A stretch of DNA of 57,909 nt from an uncultured Cyclobacteriaceae bacterium (GTDB lineage Bacteria; Bacteroidota; Bacteroidia; Cytophagales; Cyclobacteriaceae): the NCBI GenBank assembly GCA_947492745.1, contig CANLOE010000034.1, forward strand, positions 1 through 57,909, in the 5' to 3' direction. The position numbers were made by a program, and so were the translations under genes. How positions within the stretch are numbered: the stretch's first letter is position 1; each line of letters opens with the position of its first letter. Below, one piece after another: positions 9,501-17,618 of the stretch. The notes under the pieces were generated by a model that was not told where the DNA came from, ran no database searches, and saw only the letters and a list, made by a program, of their open reading frames with translations.

Positions 9501-12500
9501 AAGGCCAAAGACCCTTTTGGGCAAGAGGTCAAGGAGGTGACGTTCTTTCAGGTCATCGACAAAAGCAGTAAGCAAGCGACACGGCCTGCCTATCATTATT
9601 TCGATGTGTCACCCAATGCTCCCATTGAGCCTGGCAGTGATGCCGAATTTCTATTGGGTACTTCCCTACAAAAACTACATGTACTCTTCGAAATCGAACA
9701 AGATGGCCGACTGCTCAAACAACAGTGGCTGGATATGAGCAATACCCAACAACTGTTGAAAATCGATATCAAAGAAGCACATAGAGGTAATATCACGGCT
9801 CATTTTGCCTATATCAAGGACAATAGGGCCTTACTGCATCATCAAACCATTATCGTTCCGCATAGCGATAAGGAATTGGACATACAATTCGAAACCTTCC
9901 GCGACAAATTATTACCGGGAGCAAGGGAAGAATGGCGCTTGAAGATCAGTGGCAAGAAGGCAGACCGTATAGCCGCAGAAATGGCCGCTACGATGTACGA
10001 TGCCTCTCTGGATACATTTCGACCTCATGCTTGGCAAGCTTCATTGTACTCCAGCTTCCGTTCGAAACTGACCTGGTTCGGTAGCGAGGGCTTCAGTGCA
10101 GTCTATTTTCAACAGTATAAAGAACACTGGAACAACGTAAGTCCACAGTCCTTTCCTCGCCCCAGCTATGAACAGCTCAACTGGTTCGGACTGAACTTTT
10201 ATGGACCTTCCAGAATGTCCATACGGGGACGGTCGGGTATAAATAATAGAATAATGACCCGGTCCATGGAACCTGTAGCGGGGATGGCCATGGCCGAAGA
10301 ATCGGATAGTATGGAAGATGGTGCTATAGAGGCGAAAGAACCACAGAACACTCCCAGTGAAGCTCATCTTGCGAATGCCGATCGGATAGAAAAGGAAGCG
10401 GACATAACTCCCAAAGAGGATTTCTCTCAAGTAAAAGTCAGGAGCAATTTCAACGAAACGGCTTTCTTCTTTCCCGAGATGCGTACCAATGCCCAAGGGG
10501 AAATCATACTCAGCTTCACTGTACCCGAGGCCCTGACCCGTTGGAAAATGCTGGGTTTTGCACATACCAAAGATTTGAACTATGGTATGAGCAGTAAAGA
10601 GCTGGTCACACAAAAAGAACTGATGGTGGTTCCCAATGCACCTCGTTTTTTCAGGGAAAACGATAGCATGTTCTTTTCTGCCAAAGTTATCAGCTTGGCA
10701 GAAAAAGGGTTAAATGGTCAGGCACGCTTGGAGTTTTTCGATGCGCTGAGTGGAAAAAGCATCGACAATCAAATGAAGCTTCGAGAGCAAGAACAGAACT
10801 TCAGTGTGGCGGCAGGAGAAAGTACCTCGCTATCTTGGGCCCTACAGATTCCCGAGGGGATACAGGCCATTACGTATAGAGTCATCGCCAAAGCCGGCAA
10901 CTTCTCCGATGGTGAGGAGATGACCCTCCCTGTTACTACCAATCGCATGTTAGTGACCGAAACCCTTCCCCTCCCTATCCGGGGAGGGCAAAAAAAGGAG
11001 TTTATTTTTGAAAAGATGCTCAATAACAACTCTCCCACGCTAAAGCATCATCGTTATACCTTAGAGTTTACGGGCAACCCTGCTTGGTATGCCGTACAGG
11101 CACTCCCCTATTTGATGGAATATCCCTATGATTGCATAGAACAGACCTTTAGCCAGTATTATGCCAATAGCCTAGCATCGCACATTGCCAATAGTCATCC
11201 AAAAATCAAAAAGGTCTTTGATACTTGGAAAACAAGGCAACCCGATGCACTGCTATCCAACCTGGAAAAGAACCCTTCTTTGAAAGCAGCATTATTGGAA
11301 GAAACCCCTTGGGTACTACAAGCCCAGGATGAAAGTCAGCGAAAACGCCGTGTGGCACTTTTATTTGACCTGAACCGCATGGCCAATGAACAGGCCAAGG
11401 CATTGAACAAAATCATGGAGGCACAAGTGAGTTCCGGAGGTTTCCCTTGGTTTCCCGGACTTCCCGAAGACCGCTATATGACCCAGCATATAGTGGCCGG
11501 ACTGGCGCACCTTATCGACCTGAAAGCCTTGGACGTAAAAACAAACCCTAAAGTGAATACACTGTTGCGCAAAGCTGTCAGGTTTTTGGATAGGGCCATC
11601 TACGAAGATCATGAAAAACTCAAAAGAATGGCCGAAAAAGGTACGTTGAAACTAGAAGAAAAGCACCTGAGCAGTATACAGATACATTACCTCTATGTCC
11701 GTAGTTACTTCCCAGATCTGGATGTGGACAAGAAATATCAAGATGCCGTTGATTATTATCGTAAACAAGGAGAACAGTATTGGTTACAAGACAACCGTTA
11801 CCTGGAAGGAATGCTGGCTTTGGCACTGCATCGCTATGGTAATTCGGAAATACCCGGAAAAATCATCGCCTCACTGAAGGAACGCGCTTTACACTCTGAG
11901 GAACTGGGAATGTACTGGAAATCCAAGCATGGCTACTACTGGTACGAATCTGATATAGAGGCACAGGCCATGATGATAGAACTCTTCGAAGAAGTAGCCA
12001 AAGATGAACCTTCGGTCGAAGAACTCAAGACATGGTTATTGAAACAAAAGCAAACACAGGATTGGAAAACGACCAAGGCTACTGCAGAAGCCTGCTATGC
12101 CCTATTACGTCGCGGCACTGATTTACTGACGGCAACTGGCGAGGTCGAAATACAGATAGGTCGAAAAAGTATATCACCTCAAGACGACGATGCCTCCAAA
12201 GAAGCGGGAACGGGCTATTTCAAAACAAGTTGGTCCGGTAGCGAGATCAAAAAAGATATGGCCAAAATCAGTATCCACAAGAAAGACAAAGGTGTCGCAT
12301 GGGGCGCCGTGTACTGGCAGTATTTCGAGCAATTGGATAAAATCACTAGCTCCAAGACTCCATTGGAAGTAAAAAAGGAATTATTTCAACAGATCAACAC
12401 TGAAAGTGGCCCTGTACTCAGCCCTATTTCAGAAAACACATTGAAAGTGGGCGATATGGTAAAAGTCCGTATCGAAATACGTGTGGATAGAAATATGGAA

Positions 12501-12776
12501 TATGTACACCTTAAAGACATGAGAGCCTCAGGACTGGAGCCTGTCGGCACGCTGTCCACTCACAGATATCAAAACGGTCTGTGGTATTATGAAAGCTCCA
12601 GGGACATAGCCACTCACTTCTTTATCGGACGTTTACCAAAGGGCACTTACGTATTCGAATATCCTTTGAAGGTAGCACAAAAGGGTGATTTCTCTAATGG
12701 CATTACCACAATGCAGTGCATGTATGCTCCAGAGTTCAGTAGTCATTCACAAGGAATACGTGTCCATATAGAATAG
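6594..12776 (+). CDS. Giant alpha-2-macroglobulin family lipoprotein with thioester motif
   Basis: This 2060-aa protein begins with a lipoprotein signal (hydrophobic stretch, then lipobox LTYC), so it should be anchored to a membrane by lipid. After a helical N-terminal region of about 400 aa come macroglobulin beta-domains, including an MG2-like stretch (TLFFLDRAIYRPGQTIYFKG) and the A2M core with FFPEMRTNAQGEIILSFTVP. A thioester-type CIEQ motif follows, with Cys at residue 1514 in YPYDCIEQTF, then the helical alpha/alpha-toroid. Bacterial A2Ms are thought to trap proteases in the envelope; CxEQ matches the thioester consensus, so the trap should be reactive. No penicillin-binding protein 1C gene is adjacent, unlike many Proteobacteria. 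I start at ATG 6594, where the signal peptide begins; a TTG 18 bases upstream is possible. Confidence 0.93.
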   Translation: MLNPKKLQLLFCLLLICFLTYCQSSKSPTTKMSDFDYEHAWTKVDSCDREGLPASALTIVNDIYKNADQEANAQQLVKALLHQLKFTENKEEDAYSKIIERVKSEISTTKFPTKPLLHSMLAQLYWQYYEQNRWRFRNRSTLTGRDDQDLKTWSTSDIVKESVRHYLLSLEHSDGSKETPIRIFEEITKGGNDQGKALRPTLFDFLAHRAADFFMSDEPDITRPALQFTLDDAQYLGTAESFAKMNINSQDTLSFKYHALRILQELTRFHLEDKDPKAMAWVDMKRLDFVRDNLTLSNKDVLYLQALETLEHRVLKDPVSTYTSHRIAEHLMISAEQYEPLGDSTHQWDLKKAYERCQKALTRYPESAGAAACKEVMKRIEEKSMEAITEAINLPEEPIRIKLGYKNVDKVYWKIIPTTYEQIQNQQRLSRNDSYPNKRLLEFYLSQSATQSGELELPVLGDFQEHSIEFKINALKKGYHMILLSHDPEYRTEKNGMAYTFTNVSSISYIHRNTQEGHTSFYILDRESGQSLPGTKAEVRFSNYDYQSRDYVQEKGGTFTADKNGYLKVPYQNKDRRRNSFFVKFSLGDDVLYSINPGESNYGNFRQYKEREREERRKTLFFLDRAIYRPGQTIYFKGLVMDTDGISPSIRPNYRTTITLRDVNGQEVSKQTFTTNDYGSFQGSFTAPSSGLMGNMRLMTSDNSGMADFSVEEYKRPQFEVNFPPIEKAYKLNETLQVTGQAQAYSGANIDGAQVSYRVIRRARFPYWCWVNFGYYPDSPEVEITNGTVTTDKEGKFEVEFIALADPLVPEKTDPTFIYTVYADVTDINGETHSEQTDITIGYTALKLGTDIGNLDKSDADLGKKEFQLQTTNLGGGFEAAQGTVSIYPLNSPKKAFRERLWERPDLFVMSKEEFYTAFPNDAYADEANPETWKRKEAILTARFDTGIKKTFQIEDIASWPTGHYVLEIKAKDPFGQEVKEVTFFQVIDKSSKQATRPAYHYFDVSPNAPIEPGSDAEFLLGTSLQKLHVLFEIEQDGRLLKQQWLDMSNTQQLLKIDIKEAHRGNITAHFAYIKDNRALLHHQTIIVPHSDKELDIQFETFRDKLLPGAREEWRLKISGKKADRIAAEMAATMYDASLDTFRPHAWQASLYSSFRSKLTWFGSEGFSAVYFQQYKEHWNNVSPQSFPRPSYEQLNWFGLNFYGPSRMSIRGRSGINNRIMTRSMEPVAGMAMAEESDSMEDGAIEAKEPQNTPSEAHLANADRIEKEADITPKEDFSQVKVRSNFNETAFFFPEMRTNAQGEIILSFTVPEALTRWKMLGFAHTKDLNYGMSSKELVTQKELMVVPNAPRFFRENDSMFFSAKVISLAEKGLNGQARLEFFDALSGKSIDNQMKLREQEQNFSVAAGESTSLSWALQIPEGIQAITYRVIAKAGNFSDGEEMTLPVTTNRMLVTETLPLPIRGGQKKEFIFEKMLNNNSPTLKHHRYTLEFTGNPAWYAVQALPYLMEYPYDCIEQTFSQYYANSLASHIANSHPKIKKVFDTWKTRQPDALLSNLEKNPSLKAALLEETPWVLQAQDESQRKRRVALLFDLNRMANEQAKALNKIMEAQVSSGGFPWFPGLPEDRYMTQHIVAGLAHLIDLKALDVKTNPKVNTLLRKAVRFLDRAIYEDHEKLKRMAEKGTLKLEEKHLSSIQIHYLYVRSYFPDLDVDKKYQDAVDYYRKQGEQYWLQDNRYLEGMLALALHRYGNSEIPGKIIASLKERALHSEELGMYWKSKHGYYWYESDIEAQAMMIELFEEVAKDEPSVEELKTWLLKQKQTQDWKTTKATAEACYALLRRGTDLLTATGEVEIQIGRKSISPQDDDASKEAGTGYFKTSWSGSEIKKDMAKISIHKKDKGVAWGAVYWQYFEQLDKITSSKTPLEVKKELFQQINTESGPVLSPISENTLKVGDMVKVRIEIRVDRNMEYVHLKDMRASGLEPVGTLSTHRYQNGLWYYESSRDIATHFFIGRLPKGTYVFEYPLKVAQKGDFSNGITTMQCMYAPEFSSHSQGIRVHIE

Positions 12777-13136
12777 AATCAGTGAAATAGAACATCTATT
12801 GCAATGGTGTTAGGGTGGATGGTACTTCCTAGGTATTTAACGATGGATAGGAATAGAAGCCCTACAACCACAATCCACTCAATAATAGATGAATACCACT
12901 ACTTATATTCTTCGAAACTGAAAAAAAAACTGAAAATTATATAAGAGTTAGACGTTATGACATATAAAAGAATCTTCTATTCGAAAAGGCTTTTACTTGT
13001 TTTTTTTATAGAAGGTTATAGTTAAATATGCATCTTTTGTTTATTTTTATCTAGCTGTATACTCAATCTTAGCAATTTTCTTTTATCAAAAAAAACTTCG
13101 AAAATTCGAATAGAAACTCTAAAAAAAGTTGTTATT
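12777..13136. other. A/T-rich intergenic stretch
   Basis: No gene or repeat is recognised between the macroglobulin stop and the cold-shock promoter. The A/T-rich DNA probably holds the 5' region of the cold-shock gene. A weak inverted repeat (CTTCTAT and ATAGAAG) near 12973-13016 has no T-tail. Confidence 0.5.
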
Positions 13137-13144
13137 TAGATTTG
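13137..13144 (+). promoter_or_regulatory. Probable -7 element of the cold-shock gene
   Basis: TAGATTTG fits the Bacteroidota TAnnTTTG consensus. No good -33 TTG is visible at the expected distance. Transcription would start near 13151, leaving a leader of about 35 bases. Confidence 0.5.
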
Positions 13145-13185
13145 TACAATAAAATTTTAAGTTAAGTATTATATAATTATCAACA

Positions 13186-13377
13186 ATGAACAAAGGAACA
13201 GTAAAATTCTTCAATGATTCCAAAGGTTTTGGCTTCATTACCGAAGAAGATTCAAACAAAGAGCATTTCGTACACATCTCTGGATTAATTGACGAAATCA
13301 GAGAAGGCGATCAAGTAGAATTCGAATTAAAAGAAGGTAGAAAAGGGTTAAATGCAGTCAATGTAAAAGTCATCTAA
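13186..13377 (+). CDS. Cold-shock domain protein (CspA family)
   Basis: This 63-aa protein is a single cold-shock domain. It carries RNP1 (KGFGFI, residues 13-18) and RNP2 (HFVHIS, 27-32), the two nucleic-acid-binding motifs. Such proteins bind single-stranded RNA and act as chaperones in the cytoplasm. Length is typical. A small membrane ORF starts 36 bases after the stop and could be co-transcribed. Confidence 0.95.
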   Translation: MNKGTVKFFNDSKGFGFITEEDSNKEHFVHISGLIDEIREGDQVEFELKEGRKGLNAVNVKVI

Positions 13378-13412
13378 TTAACGACGATACATAACAGCTT
13401 TTCACACACCAC

Positions 13413-13592
13413 ATGAAATTACGTCCATTGATTTTAATCGATGGACTTTTTCATGCCATTTTTGGTAAAAAAACGGTTTGGATTTTTCTTTTTGCTACGA
13501 GTTTAGCTTATCTCGTCTTATTTTCAGCTTCTTGGTTGCTACATAATCCCGATCATACCAACAAAAAAGGCTTTATTAGAGTAGGTCTTTAA
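13413..13592 (+). CDS. Small one-helix membrane protein downstream of the cold-shock gene
   Basis: This is a 59-aa reading frame with one strong hydrophobic helix (TVWIFLFATSLAYLVLFSAS, about residues 21-40), a basic N-terminus and a polar C-terminal tail ending FIRVGL. I do not recognise a family. Its start lies 36 bases after the cold-shock stop. Two hairpins overlap it: one early in the coding sequence with a T-run (13423-13451) and a long one across its stop (about 13581-13620). If the early hairpin terminates transcription, this ORF would be read only by readthrough. Confidence 0.45.
   Translation: MKLRPLILIDGLFHAIFGKKTVWIFLFATSLAYLVLFSASWLLHNPDHTNKKGFIRVGL
13423..13451 (+). terminator. 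Intrinsic terminator or attenuator after the cold-shock gene
   Basis: GTCCATTGAT pairs almost perfectly with ATCGATGGAC, followed by TTTTT. It sits inside the first codons of the 13413 ORF, 46 bases after the cold-shock stop. Confidence 0.65.
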
Positions 13593-13797
13593 TTTTCGCG
13601 ATAAAATTAAACAGACCTATATACTTAAACATTAAGGGTATTTTCAACCTAAGCCATCGTGGGCTTTATGACAGTTTTGAATATACCTTTGATTTTCTCG
13701 CGTATAGGTATTTGTCTTTTACTAAAGGAAAGGAACTCTAAACTCTTTTTCTTTCGTTGTAGTGACATGACCATACTTAGTCAATAATTCGGATTGA

Positions 13798-14125
13798 ACC
13801 CAAAATGATCAATAGAGAACCTATTCCGCGCATAAATAGCTTCATACCAGAAGCTTTGCCCACTGGTCTTCATTCACCATAGCGGTGCCATGCCGAACGA
13901 ATCCAAATGGCCGGTATTTTGCTATTTATACAAATTTGGGTTTTAAATGTCGTATAAGATTCCGCGGGTCATTTTTTTTCAATCAAGGCGATAACCGCAG
14001 AGATAGCAGCGCTATCCCGAGGATTGTCAACGCAGAGTGAAGCAAAATGAACAGGAAGATAGGCGATAGTTAAAAGCTAAGTTTGTATTATACGCTCATC
14101 ACGATTTCTATCGATCAATTCGGAT
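13798..14125 (+). mobile_element. MITE-like element, family B, copy 1, interrupted by family A
   Basis: Family B is about 166 bp with ACCC...GGGT ends. This copy has a flanking TGA at 13795-13797 and 14126-14128, read as a 3-bp target duplication; its right terminal GGGT has decayed to GGAT. It is split by family A copy 2 at 13929-14087. It contains the central CATAGC, GGT, GCTATG-type hairpin, here degenerate. Confidence 0.8.
13929..14087 (+). mobile_element. MITE-like element, family A, copy 2, nested in family B
   Basis: This is a full 159-bp copy with ends TACAAATTT and AAGTTTGTA. TTA at 13926-13928 is repeated at 14088-14090. Removing the element plus one TTA restores an uninterrupted family B sequence (compare 25441-25453 and 39455-39467), which directly demonstrates insertion. 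Confidence 0.9.
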
Positions 14126-14331
14126 TGAACATGATTTCAAAACAGCCTTTGAGCGCACCTTCGAAAAAGGACGAAGCATTCTTTACTGGGGACGCTAGTT
14201 TCGGTTGTTCCAATTAGACAATGGAGCCTTCCTTTCTTTATGCTTAGCAAAGTAAGCAGTATATTTTCCTGACATGATGATGGTCGTATAGGATTTTAGG
14301 AGAATTCATTTTTTTTCTAATTGCAATCCGG

Positions 14332-14339
14332 TAAATTTG
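14332..14339 (+). promoter_or_regulatory. Probable -7 element for the 14367 small ORF
   Basis: TAAATTTG is an exact TAnnTTTG match 28 bases before the ATG at 14367. The upstream T-rich stretch may stand in for a -33 element. Confidence 0.55.
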
Positions 14340-14366
14340 AAAAGGAAAAAATTTAACTGTACTGAT

Positions 14367-14501
14367 ATGTTCGAACAATTTGTAGGCGATGGGGCCAATC
14401 TCTTCTTAAACATTGTAGCTGTGATAGTAGGTTTTCTGGCCGCCGTAGGTTTTATGGATTTTCAGAAAACCACCTCAAAAGAGGAAGAGAGCCACGATTA
14501 A
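14367..14501 (+). CDS. Small one-helix membrane protein (44 aa)
   Basis: This 44-aa reading frame has a hydrophobic helix (LFLNIVAVIVGFLAAVGFM, residues 12-30) and a highly charged tail ending KEEESHD. It has an exact TAnnTTTG promoter element upstream and a strong intrinsic terminator about 80 bases downstream, so it looks like an independent transcription unit. I do not recognise a family; it may be a regulatory or envelope small protein. Confidence 0.55.
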   Translation: MFEQFVGDGANLFLNIVAVIVGFLAAVGFMDFQKTTSKEEESHD

Positions 14502-14574
14502 CGTCAATTTCCATATAATGCTCGCCTAAGGTTACCGATAGTAGTTATCATTTTGGCGAAGTAATTCCAAGAAC

Positions 14575-14619
14575 AAAAAACAAGAGACCTGAAGCTTGGC
14601 TTCAGGTCTCTTGTTTTTT
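14575..14619. terminator. Strong bidirectional-looking intrinsic terminator
   Basis: Perfect 15-bp arms (CAAGAGACCTGAAGC and GCTTCAGGTCTCTTG) enclose a 3-base loop, with an A-run before and a T-run after. It can end the small ORF on the plus strand and the FKBP gene on the minus strand. Confidence 0.9.
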
Positions 14620-14622
14620 CAA

Positions 14623-14774
14623 ACCCGTATCATGCATTAGCCCTTCTATTGCGGCCTTAAATAGCTGAAAATCAGTCGTTGCACTAAATTTATTGAATTC
14701 ACCATAGCGGTGCTATGCTAAATCCAATAAAACTCCCTGATTTATGGGTATGTAAACCCTCGTTACGGAGTTTG
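14623..14774 (+). mobile_element. MITE-like element, family C, copy 1, 3'-truncated
   Basis: It begins ACCCGTATCATGC and has the core CACCATAGCGGTGCTATG. The right arm stops near 14774 instead of running to ATCCGGGT, 12 bases before the FKBP stop codon. No target duplication can be scored. Confidence 0.75.
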
Positions 14775-14785
14775 AAAGGAGTAAA

Positions 14786-15214
14786 TCAAGCTATCTCCAC
14801 GAGTTCTATTTCAAATACCAAATCTTTACCTGCCAAAAAGTGGTTGGCATCTATCGTTACTTGTTGTTCATCCACAGCCGTAACGATAACGGGCATAGCT
14901 CCCCCCGTAGGGTGCTGCATGGACAGCTGCTGGCCAATCTCGGGGTTGAGGTCGGGCGGCAATTGTTCTTTGGGTACTTTGATGATCATCTCTTCCAATA
15001 TTTCTCCATAGCCTTCTACTGCGGGGATATCTGCGACCGTCTTGTCGCCCAACTTCATTCCGGTAACGGCTTTATCGAAACCAGCGATCATCATCCCTGT
15101 TCCCAACTCAAACTCTAATGGATCTTTTCCTTCAGAGGAGTCGAATACGGAACCATCTTTGAGTTTTCCTGTATAATGCACTTTTACCTTGTCACCTTTT
15201 TTCGCTTCTGACAT
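14786..15214 (-). CDS. FKBP-type peptidyl-prolyl isomerase, SlyD-like
   Basis: This 142-aa protein catalyses proline cis-trans isomerisation and acts as a folding helper. The FKBP core is visible at residues 8-35 ([19 protein letters not shown]) and in [17 protein letters not shown]. An inserted flap-like segment from about 68 to 125 ([19 protein letters not shown], then [19 protein letters not shown]-like end) is typical of SlyD-type enzymes. It lacks the His/Cys-rich metal tail of E. coli SlyD. It has no signal peptide and should be cytoplasmic. Confidence 0.9.
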   Translation of the reverse strand: MSEAKKGDKVKVHYTGKLKDGSVFDSSEGKDPLEFELGTGMMIAGFDKAVTGMKLGDKTVADIPAVEGYGEILEEMIIKVPKEQLPPDLNPEIGQQLSMQHPTGGAMPVIVTAVDEQQVTIDANHFLAGKDLVFEIELVEIA

Positions 15215-15253
15215 ATATTTTCCTTATTAAATAAAAACTGAAAAATTCAAGGT

Positions 15254-15261
15254 CAAAGTTA
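15254..15261 (-). promoter_or_regulatory. Probable -7 element of the FKBP gene
   Basis: On the minus strand this reads TAACTTTG, an exact TAnnTTTG match about 40 bases before the FKBP start. Confidence 0.6.
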
Positions 15262-15444
15262 GGCAAAATTAATTCCGAAAAAAATACGTGTAAAAGTGTA
15301 CCATTTCCCAATACCTGTATTATATAAATGAGATATGAGAATAGCTTTGCCTGTAAGTAACTTCTCCACAGGTTAGAAATGAACTATAGGGACGACTTTG
15401 TGCTATACTAACATTATCGGTTCAATACTATCACCTACTAGGAA

Positions 15445-16316
15445 ATGGCAATAGAAAAAGAAGCAACAATACAAAAAACAACAGGGATCATACTCCTGAC
15501 CCTGACCTTATCCCTAGCATTAAGGGTAGATAGCATCCTACTCGATCAATTGATTGTAATCAATGAATATCTACAGACTTCGGCACTGTCTGCGCAACAC
15601 GAAAATAGAAAGTCTCTCTTAAGTATACAACTGGTCAGTACTGTAGAAAACCAGCATAGGCTAGCCACAACATTAAAAATGAAAGCAGAAAAGGTATCCA
15701 CCTCAGCATTGGAAGTGTTCAGTGTCCTGAAACAGTTAAGAAAAAAGATGATGCTCAATGAAAATATCAAGAACAGCAAAGGGACTACAGAAGCCCACTT
15801 TCAGCGCACACCTACTTTATTGGCACTTGCCTTGTTGAGCCGCTTGGAAATAGAAGTGACCCGTACTGAAACCAACCTATTGAAGGCGATTACGGTACGG
15901 ATAGAAGCAAATGCGCCCTCCACTTTGACGACACAGCGCTGTTCTTTAAAAAAGACAAGGTCCTCGGATAAAGCTTGTATCTCCGAATGGTTCAATACAG
16001 AAACTTTTTATGCAAAACACCAAGAAACAAACACCACCAAAAGTAACGGTATCCTAGGTTTCTACGGCATTGACGAAGTGCCTCTTACCACTACTGAAAA
16101 CAATGCCTATATAAAAGGTTATACAATGGACACTTCGAAGGGTAGCATCGGACTGAAAACCCCTAACGGTAACACCACCTATACTGTAAGTGGGAACTAT
16201 GTCATGATGCACCCTACCCTTCGACGGAAGTCCTCCACTACTCAAAAAAAGGTTTTGACAACGAAATGCAGATCATAAACAGAGGTATCGGCCATTCTTA
16301 TGTATATGTTCGCTGA
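15445..16316 (+). pseudogene. Decayed GldM-like paralogue
   Basis: The N-terminus (residues 10-45; IILLTLTLSLALRVDSILLD, then QLIVINEYL) reproduces the membrane helix and start of GldM, the inner-membrane subunit of the gliding and type IX secretion motor. A later stretch (TPTLLALALLSRLEIEVTRT) matches the GldM periplasmic region. The reading frame runs only 277 aa, against roughly 500 for GldM. At about 16208-16222 the frame appears to slip: another frame continues with TEVLHYSKKGFDNEMQIINR until 16316, which resembles the start of the next GldM domain. No gldK, gldL or gldN is adjacent. I read it as a frameshifted, truncated duplicate. Confidence 0.65.
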
Positions 16317-16589
16317 GCTGTAACAGAACGAAAAGTTCTATGGCCAAAGAAGGTAATCTTCCGATGGTCTATTTGACAAGATTACCTAAAATAGGATATA
16401 AAAGTAGCATAAGATCGAGGAAGGCGGGGGCTGAATGGGCCGCGGCAAATGAAACTTTCCCGTGTTCCTCTGCTTAGCTAGAACACGGAAGTTCTATGGC
16501 TATCGCATAAAATTCACAACACATTATTATCTGTGGCAAAACTGACGAAATAACCAATGAAATTATTATATTAAATTAATCCCCTATTC
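16317..16589. other. Possible further GldM remnant
   Basis: No open gene is present. One frame between about 16370 and 16480 gives RLPKIGYKSSIRSRKAGAEW, which could be the remains of a more C-terminal GldM segment; similarity is too weak to be firm. Confidence 0.3.
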
Positions 16590-17279
16590 ATGCTGACAAT
16601 TGGACACTACTATCAATATGCCCTCAATATAATGCCGCAGCGCAGCGCCACTGCTATAGTCTCGGTACTGCCTCATGAAGTGCTAAATTGGATACTGCAT
16701 GTAGTATCCACTTATCATAAGAGCAAAGAAGACATTGAGTACGAATACAGACAAATCCTGAAATGTCAGGAAAACCCCGAGTTTTTCGCCCCTATCTACG
16801 AGCGCTATTATGAAAGTGTATTTGTTTTTATCAATAAGCGGGTCAATGCAGAAGAAATCACTGCCGATTTATCAGCAAGAACATTCTATAAATGCTTGAA
16901 TAATATCCATAAGTATAAGTATCAGGGGGTACCTTTCTCAGCTTGGCTATATAAAATAGCCCTAAATGAGGTCAACCAGTTCTTTCGAAAACAAAAAAGT
17001 ATGCTGCGGACCGTAAGCCTTGAGGAATCACAAGTAGAACCGCTCATCGAAGAGATACAAAGCGAGGCACCAATAATGGACCCCAATATATTGCTGTCCA
17101 CATTACTGGAACAATTAGAAGATGGTGAGGTGCAGTTTCTAGAACTTCGTTTTTTTGAAAATAGGAGTTTCAAGGAGGTCGGCTACCTATTAGGGATGAC
17201 GGCTAACAATGCTAAGGTAAAGACTTACCGTATTCTCAAAAAGCTGAAATCAATTTCCTCCAGTATCCAGTATCACTAA
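16590..17279 (+). CDS. Sigma-70 family RNA polymerase sigma factor
   Basis: This protein of up to 229 aa has sigma region 2 near residues 65-125 (FAPIYERYYESVFVFINKRV, FSAWLYKIALNEVNQFFRKQ) and a region 4 helix-turn-helix at 180-222 (LELRFFENRSFKEVGYLLGM). It belongs to the ECF-like sigma-70 group. The first 35-40 residues look unlike a sigma factor, so the start may be the ATG at 16632 or later. A 70-aa membrane protein follows 15 bases downstream and may act as a partner or regulator. Confidence 0.85.
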   Translation: MLTIGHYYQYALNIMPQRSATAIVSVLPHEVLNWILHVVSTYHKSKEDIEYEYRQILKCQENPEFFAPIYERYYESVFVFINKRVNAEEITADLSARTFYKCLNNIHKYKYQGVPFSAWLYKIALNEVNQFFRKQKSMLRTVSLEESQVEPLIEEIQSEAPIMDPNILLSTLLEQLEDGEVQFLELRFFENRSFKEVGYLLGMTANNAKVKTYRILKKLKSISSSIQYH

Positions 17280-17294
17280 AACCGCATAGAGGAC

Positions 17295-17507
17295 ATGGCA
17301 AAAGTCAAGGTAAACTTCAACCCCGGCCCAATTGACAGGTCAATCATAAAAAAACACAAAGACTTTGGGAAGTTCATACATAACTATCAGAAATATTACT
17401 CCAGTAGAGGGATACGGTACATGTTCAGGTACGAGCGTAAAAAACTGGTCTTCATCGTATTGATCCTTATCTTTCTCTTGCTGATGTTATTTACCGATGG
17501 GAAGTGA
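17295..17507 (+). CDS. Small membrane protein next to the sigma factor
   Basis: This 70-aa protein has a very basic N-terminal half and one strong C-terminal membrane helix (LVFIVLILIFLLLMLF, residues 50-65). It begins 15 bases after the sigma factor stop, so it is almost certainly co-transcribed. Position and topology suggest it controls the sigma factor, but it is far shorter than known anti-sigma factors. I do not recognise the family. Confidence 0.7.
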   Translation: MAKVKVNFNPGPIDRSIIKKHKDFGKFIHNYQKYYSSRGIRYMFRYERKKLVFIVLILIFLLLMLFTDGK

Positions 17508-17618
17508 TACTTCTAATTTTGCAATACCGGAAAATTTTCTCATTGATTACTACTCATCTATGTTGAGATGAAGTGCTTTGAGTAGAAATCCGTATATTAT
17601 GGTCAAACAATACAGGTT

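Noticed and set aside
10041-10613. A 190-aa minus-strand reading frame inside the macroglobulin gene
   Set aside because: It is fully antisense to strongly conserved A2M coding sequence and has no family features.
10970-10995. A CCCTCCC/GGGAGGG hairpin inside the macroglobulin gene
   Set aside because: It lies in continuous coding sequence with no T-run; likely chance from codon use.
13929-14087. Family A as a structured non-coding RNA gene
   Set aside because: Target duplications and a clean nested insertion show it is a transposable element; a later RNA role is not excluded.
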